Source: Thermoguttaceae bacterium (GTDB lineage: Bacteria > Planctomycetota > Planctomycetia > Pirellulales > Thermoguttaceae). Taken from it: 64,000 nucleotides of DNA. The notes under the pieces were generated by a model. The model ran no database searches. It worked only from the letters and a program-made list of their open reading frames with translations, and was not told the origin of the DNA. Every line of letters starts with the position of its first letter. Position 1 is the first letter of the stretch. Location of the stretch: positions 1 through 64,000 of the forward strand of contig JAFRAC010000015.1 of assembly GCA_017405595.1 (NCBI GenBank), in the 5' to 3' direction. The translations under genes and the position numbers were made by a program. Shown one piece after another: positions 15,635 to 26,300 of this stretch.

Positions 15635-17194
15635 TCAGGCAAAGAGATAACCGGCGTAGCCGACCACATGACTGCGGTCCCCCGAAGCTTTCGCGCTGGT
15701 GGTGTGCCCCACCCGCCGGCATTGGCCGAGCAGGCCGCAAAGGCGGAGCGTTTCGAGGACGAACGCGGCGGGCTGAACCCCGCACATCGAAATCCGGTTT
15801 TCCGCGACCACGCGGCAGAGCCGCCGGGGGTCGAGCGTCTCGAGCGCTTCCAGTGCCAGCGCGTCGAGCTGCTGGGTGCGTTCTTCGCTTTCGTAGTGAT
15901 TCATGTCGCTGGAAATGACAAGAAGCGGCGGGCTGGCGAGCGAACGGTAGTAATCGGCGAATTGGGCCGCCATCTCGAAGAGTTCGGTTTCGTTGCCGTA
16001 ACCGAGCACCGCGCCGGCGACTTTCGCCCCCGGGGCGAGCCGCGCGACCATCGGCAGAAGGACTTCAATGGCGTGTTCCCGCTGATGCGAAAGCGCGTCG
16101 AGCCGGAATCCGGGAACCGCCCCGGCAGCGCCGCGGACGAAATCGAGGTCGTTTGGGAGCGAGCCGGTTCCGAACTCCCAAATTTCGCGGGGCATCAGCG
16201 CCCGCGGTTCCCCTTCCGGCCGGTGTTTCGGCGCAAGAATGAAAACGCTTTCGGGAATCTCGGTTTCGGCGAGGGTTCTGTAGGCCAGTTCCCCGGAATA
16301 GATCCAGCCGGCGTGGGGAACCATCACCGCCCGCGCGGCGCAGGAGGGTTTCGGCGCCGAGGCGGCGGCAAACGCGTCGAGCATTCGCTTCTGCTCGTTC
16401 CCGGCCGGGTAGAACATTCCGGCCACCGCCGCCGGACGGGTTTTCGGGACAGGCGCGGCGGCGGCGCGTGCCGGTGCGGCGGCGGCCGGCGCGGTCAGCG
16501 GGCCGAAATTCCAGCCGAGCGACCGGATATCGATCTGGTTTTGGCCGTCCCGATTCCGGGCGGCGGCTTCGGCGCGCTGCGCGGCAACCGTCTCGTCGAA
16601 GAAGGGGCGGTCGATCGCCAGCCCTTCAAAGATGCGCAGCGTGGTCCGGCCGTCGCGCCAGGCGCCGCGCGGCAGCCCCGCCTTCCGGCAGACCGCTTCC
16701 AGGAACTCGAGCGGCCCCATCCGGAACTCCAGCGCCACCCCCGGCAGAAGGAGCCCGCGCCTTCCTCCGGCGCTGATCTGCAAGCCGTGCCGGCCGATTT
16801 CAAAGGCACTTGCGCGCTCTTCCGGGGGGACAAGAACCTCTTCCATCCCCCAGAGGACCCAGACTTCCATCGAAAGGGACTCGAACTCCGAGGCCGCCAG
16901 CGGGGGGAACCGGGGATCTTCCCGCGCCGCCGAAACCGCCGAAGATTGAAGCGCGTCGGCCAGCGGGGCGCCGTCGTTCATCCACCCCATACAGCTTCGG
17001 AGCTGCCCGTTCTTTTTAAAACTGACGAAGGTGCCGAGGACCGGCGTTTCGGCCCAGGCGCCAAGCTCTTTGCGGAAATCGGGGGAGGGACGCCCCGAAC
17101 CGCGCCAGAGAACCGTCGCGAGCACTTGCGCGCGGGCTGTCTGAAAAATAAGGTCTTCCGCCTCTTCGGTAAAAACAGGTTTTTCGGTTGCCAT
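15635..17194 (-). CDS. Fused AMMECR1-Memo protein (AmmeMemoRadiSam system proteins A and B)
   Basis: A 519-residue fusion. Residues 1-205 are an AMMECR1 domain, with LRSCMGWM standing for the family LRGCxG hairpin and the motif GRRGLLLPGVA. An Ala/Pro-rich linker (about 228-252) leads to a Memo domain (255-519): MVPHAGWIYSGE, SHQREHAIEVLLPM, SSDMNHYE and MCGVQPAAF carry the His and Cys residues that bind metal in Memo. The two domains and a radical SAM protein form the AmmeMemoRadiSam set found across bacteria and archaea; the biochemical role is undefined. No radical SAM gene is in the window. It has its own promoter upstream. Confidence 0.87.
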   Translation of the reverse strand: MATEKPVFTEEAEDLIFQTARAQVLATVLWRGSGRPSPDFRKELGAWAETPVLGTFVSFKKNGQLRSCMGWMNDGAPLADALQSSAVSAAREDPRFPPLAASEFESLSMEVWVLWGMEEVLVPPEERASAFEIGRHGLQISAGGRRGLLLPGVALEFRMGPLEFLEAVCRKAGLPRGAWRDGRTTLRIFEGLAIDRPFFDETVAAQRAEAAARNRDGQNQIDIRSLGWNFGPLTAPAAAAPARAAAAPVPKTRPAAVAGMFYPAGNEQKRMLDAFAAASAPKPSCAARAVMVPHAGWIYSGELAYRTLAETEIPESVFILAPKHRPEGEPRALMPREIWEFGTGSLPNDLDFVRGAAGAVPGFRLDALSHQREHAIEVLLPMVARLAPGAKVAGAVLGYGNETELFEMAAQFADYYRSLASPPLLVISSDMNHYESEERTQQLDALALEALETLDPRRLCRVVAENRISMCGVQPAAFVLETLRLCGLLGQCRRVGHTTSAKASGDRSHVVGYAGYLFA

Positions 17195-17270
17195 TGCTGT
17201 TCCTCAATCGGGAAAAAACTGCCGCGCCGCCGGCCCTCTTTCGGCCTGATCGCCGGTCCGGCCGAACCCG

Positions 17271-17299
17271 ATTATGGCCGGAAAACGAAAAAGATTCAA
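17271..17299 (-). promoter_or_regulatory. Promoter of the AMMECR1-Memo gene
   Basis: Minus strand TTGAAT (17299-17294), 17-bp spacer, CATAAT (17276-17271), about 77 bp before the start codon. Confidence 0.5.
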
Positions 17300-17329
17300 G
17301 CGCCGCGGAAACAAAACCTCCGCCGCCGG

Positions 17330-19723
17330 TCAGAGCATGTCGATCGGATCGACATCGACGATCCACTCGACGTCGGACGGTTTTTCGATCTTCTGCGCCA
17401 GCGCCGCGCGGATCGCCTCGCGCATCGCCGCGCCGTACGGCGAATGGAGATGAATATGCCAGCGCCAGTATCCCCGCAGTTTCGGAAAGACCGCCGGCGC
17501 GGGGCCGAGCAGGCGGAACGGAAGCGGCGCGCCCTGCTTGTCTTTGGTGTTTTGAAGACTGCTGCGGAGATGGGCGGCCAGGTCGGCGGCGAACGATTCG
17601 GTTTTGTTTTCGTCTTCGCCCCGCAAGACAAAGCGGACCAGTTCGGTATACGGGGGATAACCGACCCGTTTGCGGTTGGCCAGTTCCCCTTTGACGAATG
17701 TGTGATAGTCGTGCCGCGCCGCCGCGCGGATCGCGGGATGGTCGGGCGCGTAGGTCTGCACCAGCACGGAGCCCCCCCGCTGGCCGCGCCCGGTACGCCC
17801 CGCCACCTGGGTGATCAGGTGGAATGTCCGTTCGGACGCGCGGAAATCGGGGTGGTACAGCGACGTGTCGGCACTGATCACCCCGACCAGAAGGACGTTC
17901 GGAAAATCGAGCCCCTTGGCGATCATCTGGGTGCCGAGCAGAATTTTATACTCGCCCCTGCGGAATGCGGTCAGCGCCCGTTCGTGAGCGCCGCGGCCGC
18001 GCATCGTGTCCATGTCCATCCGAAGAATCGGCGTGTGAAACCGTTCGGCGAGCTCCTTTTCGAGCCGCTGTGTGCCGAATCCGCGGAAGTTCATATCGCC
18101 CCGCCGGCACTTGGGGTTCGGGCACCGTTTCGGGATCGGCATTTCGTAATCGCAGTAATGGCAGATCGCGGCCTCTTCGGTGCGGTGGTGTGTCAGCGGT
18201 ATATCGCAATTCGGGCATTTGATCACCTCGCCGCAGGCGGGGCACTGAATCCGGGTCGAAAACCCGCGCCGGTTCAGAAAGAGGATCACCTGCCCGTCGT
18301 CGTCGAGCGCTTCCTGGATGGCCAGGGCCAGTTTGCGGTGGATCGTGCCGTGGGTGAACCCCGACTCGGAAGGGGTGCGCAGATCGAGCAGCTGCACATG
18401 CGGCAGCGGGTAGTTGTTCACGCGGTTCGGCATCGACACCAGTTCATACTCGCCGCGCAGGGCGTGGTTCCAGCTTTCGAGCGACGGGGTCGCCGAACCG
18501 AGCACCAGCGGAATCCCCTCCTGCCAGGCGCGGTAACGCGCCGCTTCGCGCGCGTGGTAGCGGGGAAGTTCCCCCTGCTTGAACGAGGTTTCGTGCTCCT
18601 CGTCGATCACCACCAGACCGAGCCGCGGCAGCGGCGCGAAAACCGCGCTGCGCGCCCCGATCACCACCTGCGCCTGCCCCTCGCTGATCCGCCGCCATTC
18701 GGCGTGGCGTTCGATATCGGTCAGATGGCTGTGCAGAACCGCGACCCCGTCGAACCTTTCGCGGAACCGGCGTACCGTTTGCGGGGTCAGGCTGATTTCC
18801 GGCACCAGCACGATCGCCCCTTTCCCCCGCTGTACCACTTCGGCAATCGTCTGAAGGTAGACTTCGGTTTTGCCGCTGCCGGTCACACCGTGCAGGAGAA
18901 TCGTCTTAAAGGTTCCCGCATTGATATGCGCCGTGATGGCCGAGACGGCGGCCGCCTGGTCGGGATTGAGTGTGAGCGGCGCAGTACGGGGAATCGGCTT
19001 CTGCAGCTCCTCAAAGATTTTGCTCTTCCGGCGGATCCGCTGCGCCCGGAAAAGCCCCATCTCTTTCAGCGCCTTGACCGGCACATCGCTCGTCCGGGCC
19101 GCCGCGGCCAGTTCGCCGAGCGTCATCGGTTCGGGCGAATCGCGCAGCACGTCCAGTACCAGCCGCTGTTTCGGCGTGAGAAGCGGCCCGCGTTTCTTTT
19201 CCGCGGCCCGCCCGGCTTCGAGTTCGGCGATCCGCGCGTCCAGGTTTTCGATCGCACTGTAGACGGTTGCCGGCCGTGTTCCCGCCTGCTGGCGCACCCC
19301 CGCAGGCAGGATCGATTCCATGACCGTCCCGAGCGGGCAGAAATACCGTTTCGCAAGCCAGCGCGCCAACTCGAGCATCTTCGGCGACAGAAGGGGCGCT
19401 TTGTCGAGGAGCCCCAGGACCGGCTTTAAGACGACCGGCCTCCCCTTGGCGCTCACCGGCGGAAGCCCGAACGAAGTTGCCACACACCAGGCGACCACTT
19501 TCCGGTTCGAAACCCCCAGCGGAACATAGAGCCGCTGACCCGGCTGTACCGAGGTGAGCAGCTCGTCGGGAATCCGGTAATCGAAGACCCCTTCCGCCCC
19601 TTCCTGATAGACGACCGAGGCTTTCCAGCAGGGGGCAGCCGGTTTCGCCGCCTTTTGCGGTTTCGGCGCCTTCCGCGGTTTCGGGTCAGGCCCGTCGTCA
19701 AAGAGTCGCAGCTGGGTTGCCAT
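17330..19723 (-). CDS. priA: Primosomal protein N' (replication restart helicase)
   Basis: A 797-residue superfamily 2 DNA helicase that reloads DnaB at stalled forks. Visible in order: N-terminal DNA-binding domain (VVYQEGAEGVFDYRIPDEL..G..VPLG), Walker A GVTGSGKTEVY, DEEH box (VVIDEEHETSFKQ), zinc-binding cysteines CPAC, CPNC, CHYC and CPNPKC, and helicase motifs GTQMIAKGLDFPNV and QVAGRTGRG. I start it at MATQLRLF (19723), overlapping the end of the upstream gene by 26 bp, rather than at the longer frame start (19807), because the 28 extra residues are not PriA-like. It ends the purL-purQ-metG run. Confidence 0.95.
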   Translation of the reverse strand: MATQLRLFDDGPDPKPRKAPKPQKAAKPAAPCWKASVVYQEGAEGVFDYRIPDELLTSVQPGQRLYVPLGVSNRKVVAWCVATSFGLPPVSAKGRPVVLKPVLGLLDKAPLLSPKMLELARWLAKRYFCPLGTVMESILPAGVRQQAGTRPATVYSAIENLDARIAELEAGRAAEKKRGPLLTPKQRLVLDVLRDSPEPMTLGELAAAARTSDVPVKALKEMGLFRAQRIRRKSKIFEELQKPIPRTAPLTLNPDQAAAVSAITAHINAGTFKTILLHGVTGSGKTEVYLQTIAEVVQRGKGAIVLVPEISLTPQTVRRFRERFDGVAVLHSHLTDIERHAEWRRISEGQAQVVIGARSAVFAPLPRLGLVVIDEEHETSFKQGELPRYHAREAARYRAWQEGIPLVLGSATPSLESWNHALRGEYELVSMPNRVNNYPLPHVQLLDLRTPSESGFTHGTIHRKLALAIQEALDDDGQVILFLNRRGFSTRIQCPACGEVIKCPNCDIPLTHHRTEEAAICHYCDYEMPIPKRCPNPKCRRGDMNFRGFGTQRLEKELAERFHTPILRMDMDTMRGRGAHERALTAFRRGEYKILLGTQMIAKGLDFPNVLLVGVISADTSLYHPDFRASERTFHLITQVAGRTGRGQRGGSVLVQTYAPDHPAIRAAARHDYHTFVKGELANRKRVGYPPYTELVRFVLRGEDENKTESFAADLAAHLRSSLQNTKDKQGAPLPFRLLGPAPAVFPKLRGYWRWHIHLHSPYGAAMREAIRAALAQKIEKPSDVEWIVDVDPIDML

Positions 19724-20426
19724 AGAAAAAGATGATTCCTGTGAGCGTTGCGGAAAACAGGATGAAAAATACCAGCGGCGCGGCCCGGCGCGCCCGTTTC
19801 CCCGCAAAGACGGCCGCCAGACGCCAGAGCGCCGCGCCGAGTACGGGAACCAGCCCCGCTTCCCCGAGAAGGAGGAAGGCAGCGCAGATCATTCCGGCGG
19901 TCAGCGCGGGGGAAAGCCGGTGCCCGTCAAGGCGGACAAGGGCGAATCCGAGAATGATACACAACAGGCAGAGCCACAAAAGGATTTCGCCCAGGCCCGT
20001 CAGAAAGGCCGCCTCGAACGAAACGGGAGTGAAGAATGTCTCCCCCGCCTCGTAGGCGGCAATGGCTTTTAAGGACACCGCCAATCCGTTCCAGCGGAAG
20101 ATCCCCGCCGGCACGCCACGCTGGCCGAAAAAGAAAAGGAGCGCCAGAACGCACCCCAAAAGCGCAACCGCCCCTTCGACCGCCGGGTAGCGGAAAGAGA
20201 TCGGCTGGCGGCAGTCCCGGCATTTTCCCCGCAGAAAGAGCCAGCCGAAAACCGGAATGTTATCGTAAAAGCGGATCGGATGGCCGCATTTCGGGCAGAA
20301 GGACGCCGGACGGATCAGGCTCTTTCCGGCGGGCAGACGCCAAACCGCCACGTTCAGAAACGAACCGAGGCACCCCCCCAGCGCGGCGGCATAACAGAGC
20401 GCGAGAACCCGAAACGCAAGACTCAT
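19698..20426 (-). CDS. Prepilin peptidase-like membrane protein lacking the second catalytic Asp motif
   Basis: A 242-residue polytopic protein. The N-terminus LGGCLGSFLNVAVWRLPAGKSLI...FCPKCGHPI and CRDCRQPISFRYPAVE is the zinc-bearing methyltransferase domain (DiS_P_DiS) of type IV prepilin peptidases. The peptidase half has one Asp motif, ALVRLDGHRLSPALT, like the first catalytic aspartate (..DLDxxxLPD), but the GxGD motif expected afterwards is missing: the matching region reads FAGKRARRAAPLVFF. It may be an inactive peptidase that retains the N-methylation or scaffolding domain. It overlaps priA and lies 9 bp downstream of metG. No pilin or GspE-like gene is nearby. Confidence 0.75.
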   Translation of the reverse strand: MSLAFRVLALCYAAALGGCLGSFLNVAVWRLPAGKSLIRPASFCPKCGHPIRFYDNIPVFGWLFLRGKCRDCRQPISFRYPAVEGAVALLGCVLALLFFFGQRGVPAGIFRWNGLAVSLKAIAAYEAGETFFTPVSFEAAFLTGLGEILLWLCLLCIILGFALVRLDGHRLSPALTAGMICAAFLLLGEAGLVPVLGAALWRLAAVFAGKRARRAAPLVFFILFSATLTGIIFFYGNPAATL

Positions 20427-20435
20427 CGGCAGCTT

Positions 20436-22583
20436 TTAGTGAAGGCGCATCCCCGGTTTCGCCCCTTCGTCGGGGAAGGTCAGGAAGACATCCGGACCGC
20501 CGGGGCCGGACGCCACCACCATCCCTTCGGAAAGCCCGAACTTCATCTTGCGCGGCTGCAGGTTCGCCACGAAGACGACCAGCCGGCCGATCAGTTTTTC
20601 CGGTTCGGGATAGGCGGCTTTGATCCCCGCAAAGACCTGGCGTGTTTCCGTCCCGCCGAGGGAGATCTTGAGTTTCAGGAGCTTGCGCGCTTCGGCGACC
20701 TGCTCGGCCTCGACAATGCGGCCGACCCGCAGATCGACTTTGAGGAAGTCGTCGATGGTAATCGTCTCGCTCATCGGCTCGTCGAAGAGAGGCTGGCCGG
20801 AATCTTTCCACTGGTCGTCCGAAACGGCGGCTTCGGGCGCGGCGGGCTCGGCGTCGGCCGCGGCGTCGGCCGGTTCGGCGGACGGGGCGGGTGTGTTCAG
20901 TTTTTTGGTTTCTTCGATCATAGCTTCGATCCCTTCTTTAGGAACGCGTGTCATCATGTGTTTGTATTGCCCGATCTTTTTGCCCAGAAGAGGCGTTTGC
21001 GCGTCGGACCACGAGGCGATTCTGCATCCGAGAAGCTCTTCGGTTTGGGCGGTCAGGTCGGGAAGTATCGGGGTCAGGTAGACGATGATCTGCCGGAACA
21101 GGTTGACGCTGACCGTCGCCACATCCTGAAGTTTTCGGAACGCGGCCTCTTTCGCCGCCGGATCGGCGGCCGGGTCGGCTTCGAGCGCGGCAAGCTCTTT
21201 GCGGATCGTCCAGGGGGCGGCGTCTTCAAAGAATTTGTTCGCGCGGTAGCCGCATTCGAGAATGAGCCGGAGCGCCTTGCCGTAATCGCGCTCTTCGTAC
21301 GCGGCGGCAACCTCTTCGGAAATGCCGGCGGCGGCGGCGAACAGGCCGCCGTCTTCGGGATACGCCTCGCCCAGACCGGTCACGGAAGCGAACTTCGCGC
21401 TGCGGCTTGCCAGGTTCACCACGTTCCCGACCAGATCGGCGTTGACCTTCGCTTCCATCTCCTCGAAGTTGAGGTCGAGATCATCGACCCGCGGCGAGGT
21501 CTTCGTGGCGAAAAAGTAACGCAGGTAGGAGGGGTTCAGGTGATTGAGATAGGTCCGCGCCAGAATGAAGGTGCCGCGCGACTTGGACATCTTTTCGCCG
21601 TTGACGGTCAGAAAACCGTGGATGTGCACCTTCGTCGGCAGATTGTACCCCACACTCTTGAGCATCGCCGGCCAAAAGAGGGTGTGGAAGTAGCAGATGT
21701 CTTTCCCGATAAAGTGATGGATTTCGGTTTCCGGGTCTTTCCACCAGGAGTAGATGTCTTCGCCGTGTTTCTCGCACCACTGGAGCGAGGAGCCGATGTA
21801 GCCGATCGGCGCGTCGTACCAGACGTACCAGTAGTTGCCGGGAGAATCGGGAATCTCGAACCCGAAATAGGGGGCGGGGCGCGAAATGTCCCACGGCCGG
21901 AGCGCGTCCGAAAGGAACTGCCCGTTGAGGTAGTTGACGATTTCCGGCTGAAGGGCGCCGGAATTGGCGACCCAGTCGGCGAGAAACTCGTGGCACCGCT
22001 CGATTTCGACGAACAGGTGTTTCGCCGAACGGAGTTCCGGCGTTGTGTTGCTCAGTACGCTGACCGGGTCGATCAGGTCGGCGGGCGAGTAGACCGCGCC
22101 GCACTCGCAGCTGTCGCCGTACTGGTCGGGTTTGCCGCACTTGGGGCAGGTTCCCTTCACAAAACGGTCGGCGAGGAAGGTTTCGGCGACCGGGTCGTAG
22201 AGCTGCTTGATTTCCCGCTCTTCGACAAGACCCGCTTTCCGGATCGCGTCCCAGATTTCGACACAGAAACGGCGGGTCTCGGGGGAGTTCGTCGAGCCGT
22301 AGTTGTCGAACTCGATCCCGAACGCGGCGAAATCGGCCTGATGCGCTTTGCTGACCCCGGCGATGAACTCCTCTTCGGTCACCCCCTTTTTGCGGGAACT
22401 GATGGTGATCGCCGTGCCGTGTGTGTCGTCGGCGCAAAAATAACAGCAGCGGTGGCCGCGCAGCTTCTGAAACCGCACCCAAATGTCGGTCTGCAGATAT
22501 TCAACGAGGTGCCCGATATGGATATCCCCGTTGGCGTAGGGCAGCGCGCTTGTGACTAAGATCTTTCGTTGTTTTTCTGGCAT
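20436..22583 (-). CDS. metG: Methionyl-tRNA synthetase with C-terminal tRNA-binding domain
   Basis: A 715-residue class I synthetase. HIGH motif [10 protein letters not shown], zinc knuckle [22 protein letters not shown] loop [10 protein letters not shown], and a C-terminal EMAP/Arc1p-like OB domain from about residue 610 ([20 protein letters not shown]...LKISLGG). A low-complexity Ala/Pro/Glu linker (about 565-595) joins the anticodon domain to the OB domain. Full length for the MetG1 group. It is 18 bp downstream of purQ and 9 bp upstream of the prepilin peptidase-like gene, all one strand. Confidence 0.97.
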   Translation of the reverse strand: MPEKQRKILVTSALPYANGDIHIGHLVEYLQTDIWVRFQKLRGHRCCYFCADDTHGTAITISSRKKGVTEEEFIAGVSKAHQADFAAFGIEFDNYGSTNSPETRRFCVEIWDAIRKAGLVEEREIKQLYDPVAETFLADRFVKGTCPKCGKPDQYGDSCECGAVYSPADLIDPVSVLSNTTPELRSAKHLFVEIERCHEFLADWVANSGALQPEIVNYLNGQFLSDALRPWDISRPAPYFGFEIPDSPGNYWYVWYDAPIGYIGSSLQWCEKHGEDIYSWWKDPETEIHHFIGKDICYFHTLFWPAMLKSVGYNLPTKVHIHGFLTVNGEKMSKSRGTFILARTYLNHLNPSYLRYFFATKTSPRVDDLDLNFEEMEAKVNADLVGNVVNLASRSAKFASVTGLGEAYPEDGGLFAAAAGISEEVAAAYEERDYGKALRLILECGYRANKFFEDAAPWTIRKELAALEADPAADPAAKEAAFRKLQDVATVSVNLFRQIIVYLTPILPDLTAQTEELLGCRIASWSDAQTPLLGKKIGQYKHMMTRVPKEGIEAMIEETKKLNTPAPSAEPADAAADAEPAAPEAAVSDDQWKDSGQPLFDEPMSETITIDDFLKVDLRVGRIVEAEQVAEARKLLKLKISLGGTETRQVFAGIKAAYPEPEKLIGRLVVFVANLQPRKMKFGLSEGMVVASGPGGPDVFLTFPDEGAKPGMRLH

Positions 22584-22601
22584 CAGTGCTTCCCCCTCGT
22601 T

Positions 22602-23375
22602 TTATTGAAAGTAGTCGACGGCGTTTTTAAAGAGGATGAATCCGTCGCCGGCGGTTTCGGGATTCTTCGGCCGCGCCCCGGGCGCCAGACGCGTCCAGCG
22701 GGGATGCTGGGTCGCGTCGATATGGCGTTCGGGATGAGGCATCAGGCCGAAGACGCGGCCGGTTTCGTCGCAGACGCCCGCCACATCGCGCGCCGCGCCG
22801 TTCGGGTTGTCTTCGGAAACGTAGCGCAGCGCCAGACACCCGGCTTTTTCGAGCTCGTCCAGCACTTCTTCGCTCCGCGCGGCAAACCGCCCTTCGGCGT
22901 GGGCGACCGGCAGATAGAGTTCTTTGACCCCGCGCAGGAAGACACACTTATCGCCGTCGGCCGCCAAGCGCGCCCAGCGGTCGGTATAGACGCCGCTCTT
23001 GTTCCACGTGAGCGTGGCGCGCAGGCCGTGCCCGTCTTCGGGAATCAGGATCCCCGACTTGATCAGGATCTGGAACCCGTTGCAGATCCCCAGCACGAGC
23101 TTTTTCGCGTCGCGGAACCGCTGAATCGTTTCGGTCAGGTGATGGTGAATCGTCGCGGCCAGGATCCGCCCGCTCGCCACGTCGTCGCCGAAACTGAACC
23201 CGCCCGGAAAACAGAGAATCTGAAACCGGTCGGGCAGCGCCGGATCTTCCAGAAGACGGTTAATGTGGATCCGTTCGGCATGCGCCCCCGCCAGCTCAAA
23301 GGCGTACGCGGTTTCGACATCGCAGTTCGTGCCCGGAGCGCGCAGCACCAGCACATTCGGTTTTGTATTGCTCAT
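22602..23375 (-). CDS. purQ: Phosphoribosylformylglycinamidine synthase, glutaminase subunit
   Basis: A 257-residue class I glutamine amidotransferase that feeds ammonia to PurL in step 4 of purine synthesis. Nucleophile Cys in VLGICNGFQIL, oxyanion strand CFPGGFSFGDDV, and the His-Glu pair in GLMPHPERH are intact. Its start overlaps the purL stop by 4 bp, the classic arrangement for translational coupling of the two subunits. Confidence 0.96.
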   Translation of the reverse strand: MSNTKPNVLVLRAPGTNCDVETAYAFELAGAHAERIHINRLLEDPALPDRFQILCFPGGFSFGDDVASGRILAATIHHHLTETIQRFRDAKKLVLGICNGFQILIKSGILIPEDGHGLRATLTWNKSGVYTDRWARLAADGDKCVFLRGVKELYLPVAHAEGRFAARSEEVLDELEKAGCLALRYVSEDNPNGAARDVAGVCDETGRVFGLMPHPERHIDATQHPRWTRLAPGARPKNPETAGDGFILFKNAVDYFQ

Positions 23376-26300
23376 TGATAGTCTCCTCCCAAATCAAACG
23401 CCTTCTGCCAGACGGCTTTCAGCTCGCCGAGCTCCCGGTCGATCAGAACTTTCCCCCCGGCGCCGGCAATCTTCAGACGGCCCGACGCGGTCACCTTGCC
23501 CGCCTGGAAGATCGGCAAATCGGCTTCGGCAAAGATCGCCTCGAACGCGCGGGCGTTTTCCGCCGGCACTTCGACGAGGAACCGCGAGTTCGATTCGCTG
23601 AAAAGCCGGACCAGATCGTCGGCGTTTTCGGCGGTCACACCGGGAATCGCCGCCAGTTTTTCACGTTCCCCCGGAAGAAACGCCACCGGAATATGTTCCG
23701 CCCAAAGTTCGGCGCCCAGATTCCCGGCGAACGCCATTTCGGCGGCCGCCGCGGCAAGCCCCCCTTCGGAAAGGTCGTGCGCCGCGCGCACCAGCCCCTG
23801 CCCGATCGCCTGATGCAGGGCGTAAAAGGTCCGGCGCGCCCGCGGGATATCGACCGACGGGGATTTCCCCCCCGTCAGGCCGCGCACAAGCGAGAAATGC
23901 GAACCGCCGAGTTCGTTCTTCGTTTCGCCGATCAGGTAGATGGTGCTGCCGGCTTCTTTCAGGTCCATCGAGACCGCGGCGGCGGCATCGGGGATCTGTC
24001 CCATCGCGCTGATCAGAAGCGAGGGGGGAATCGAGATCGGCTCTTCGGCCCCTTCGGGACGGAACTCGTTGTTGAGCGAGTCTTTCCCCGAAACGAAAGG
24101 CGTGCCGAAACCGACCGCGACCTCGTAACACGCCAGCGCGCTTCGGACGAGCGAACCGAGCGTCTCGGGCCGGTCGGTGTTCCCCCAGCAGAAGTTGTCG
24201 AGCAGGACAATCGTGGCGGGATCGGCGCCGACCGCTACCGCGTTGCGCACCGCTTCGTCGATGGCCGAAGCCGCCATGTCGGCGGTGTCGAAATCGCCGT
24301 AGTTCGGATTCATTCCGCACGAGACCACCAGACCGCGGCGCGACGAGACGACCGGGCGGAGAACCGCCGCGTCGCCCGGCCCGTCGTTGGCGGCGCCGAC
24401 GAGCGGCTTGATCACGCTCCCCCCCTGAACCTCGTGATCGTATTGGCGAATGACCCAGTGCTTGCTGGCGACGTTCAGCGAGCCGAGAATCGCGTCCAGG
24501 TCGGCCTGCCAGTCGCCGGTGCCGATACCGGCGGAAACCGCCGTCTGCGCGGGGGAAACGTCCCCCGCCGCGCGCGGGGCCAGCGGCTGGACCGGGGCGG
24601 GCGTGTAGACCGCCTTGCGCACCACCGGCGGACGGCCGTCGTGCAGGAACGACATCGGCAGGTCGGCGACTTTGACCCCCTTGTAGTTCAGCACCAGGCG
24701 GCCGGTCGGCTTGAACTCGCCGAGGACGACCGCCTCGACATTTTCGCTTTCGGCCAGCGCGCGGAACTCTTCCCATTTCTCTTTCGGCACCGAAAAGACC
24801 ATCCGCTCCTGGGCTTCGCTGATCCAGATTTCGGTATAACTGAGCCCGTCATACTTGAGGGGCGCGGCGTCGAGCTGCACTTCGGCGCCGATCTTTTCGC
24901 CCATTTCGCCGACCGCGCTCGAAAACCCGCCGGCGCCGCAGTCGGTCACGGCGTTATACAGGCCCCGGTCGCGCGCTTCGAGCATGATGTCAAGCACCAT
25001 CTTTTCGGTAATGGCGTTGCCGATCTGCACCGCACCCCCCGAAAGGGTTTCGCTTTCGCTCGTCAGTTCGGCGCTGCTGAAGGTGGCGCCGTGGATTCCG
25101 TCGCGCCCGGTGCGGCCGCCGATCGCCACGATCAGGTCCCCCGCCTGCGGGTGCTTGAACGACATGTCGACCGGAATCAGGCCGATGTTGCCGCAGTAGA
25201 CGAGCGGGTTGCCCAGATACCGTTTGTCGAAGTAGACGGCGCCGTTGACCGTCGGGATTCCCATGCGGTTTCCGTAGTCGCGCACGCCGGAGACAACGCC
25301 TTTAATGATGCGGCGCGGATGAAGAACCCCCGGTGGAAGGGATTCGAAATCGGTCTCGGGCGGGGCGAAGCAGAAAACGTCGGTGTTGCAGACCGGTTTT
25401 GCCCCCATGCCGGTCCCCATCGGGTCGCGGATGACGCCCCCCAGACCGGTGTTCGCGCCGCCGTACGGTTCGAGCGCGCTGGGGTGATTGTGTGTTTCGA
25501 CCTTAAAGCAGACGTTGTACTCGTCGTTGAACGTGACAACCCCGGCATTGTCGGAAAAGACGGAAACGCAGAAATCGTTCGGCCCGAGGTTTTTGCGGAT
25601 ATCGACCGTGGCGGCGAAGATCGTTTCTTTCAGCATGTTGCTGAAGGTTTTTTCGCCTTCGGGGCCGGTATAGGTGATCCGGCCGGCCAGCGTCTTGTGC
25701 GAGCAGTGCTCGCTCCACGTCTGCGCGATCGTTTCGAGTTCAATATCGGTCGGATCGCGGCCGAGCTCGGCGAAGTAGGCCTGGATCGTCTTCATTTCGG
25801 TGAGCGAAAGGAAAAGCTGCCCCTTCTTGCTGAGGGTTTCCAGTTCGCTTTCCGACATTCCGCGAATCGGCACCGTCTGCAGATTGAAGACGCCGGGAGA
25901 ACCGACCTGGAGCTTTTCGAACGGCAGTTTGCCGCTGACCAGCTGTTCGATTGCGTCGTTGGCCAGAAGCTTGCGCGCCATCAGTTCGCGCTCTTTTTCG
26001 GAAACACCGCTGATCCAGTATTTTTTGAAGGTGCGGCACCCCTCGGCGGTCACCCCGAAAAGGGGGAACGTCTTCCGGGCGTTGTCGGCGACCGAGTCGG
26101 TCACCCCCGGTTTCGGCAGGACGTAAATCGGTTCGGGCGCTTCGGCCGCCCCTGGGGGAAGGCTGAGCGCCGGATCGCCGACTTTGCCGATGACCGTCTT
26201 TTCGACGACCGGATCGGCCAAGAAGAGTTCGGCGAGTTTTTTCACCGATTCGGTATCCAGGTCACCCTCGATCAGATAACCCCGCGCCGAGACGACCGTC

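Noticed and set aside
15347..19429. Plus-strand open frame of 1360 codons opposite the ABC ATPase, AMMECR1-Memo and priA
   Set aside because: Antisense to genes with complete catalytic motifs; the translation is low complexity and unlike any protein.
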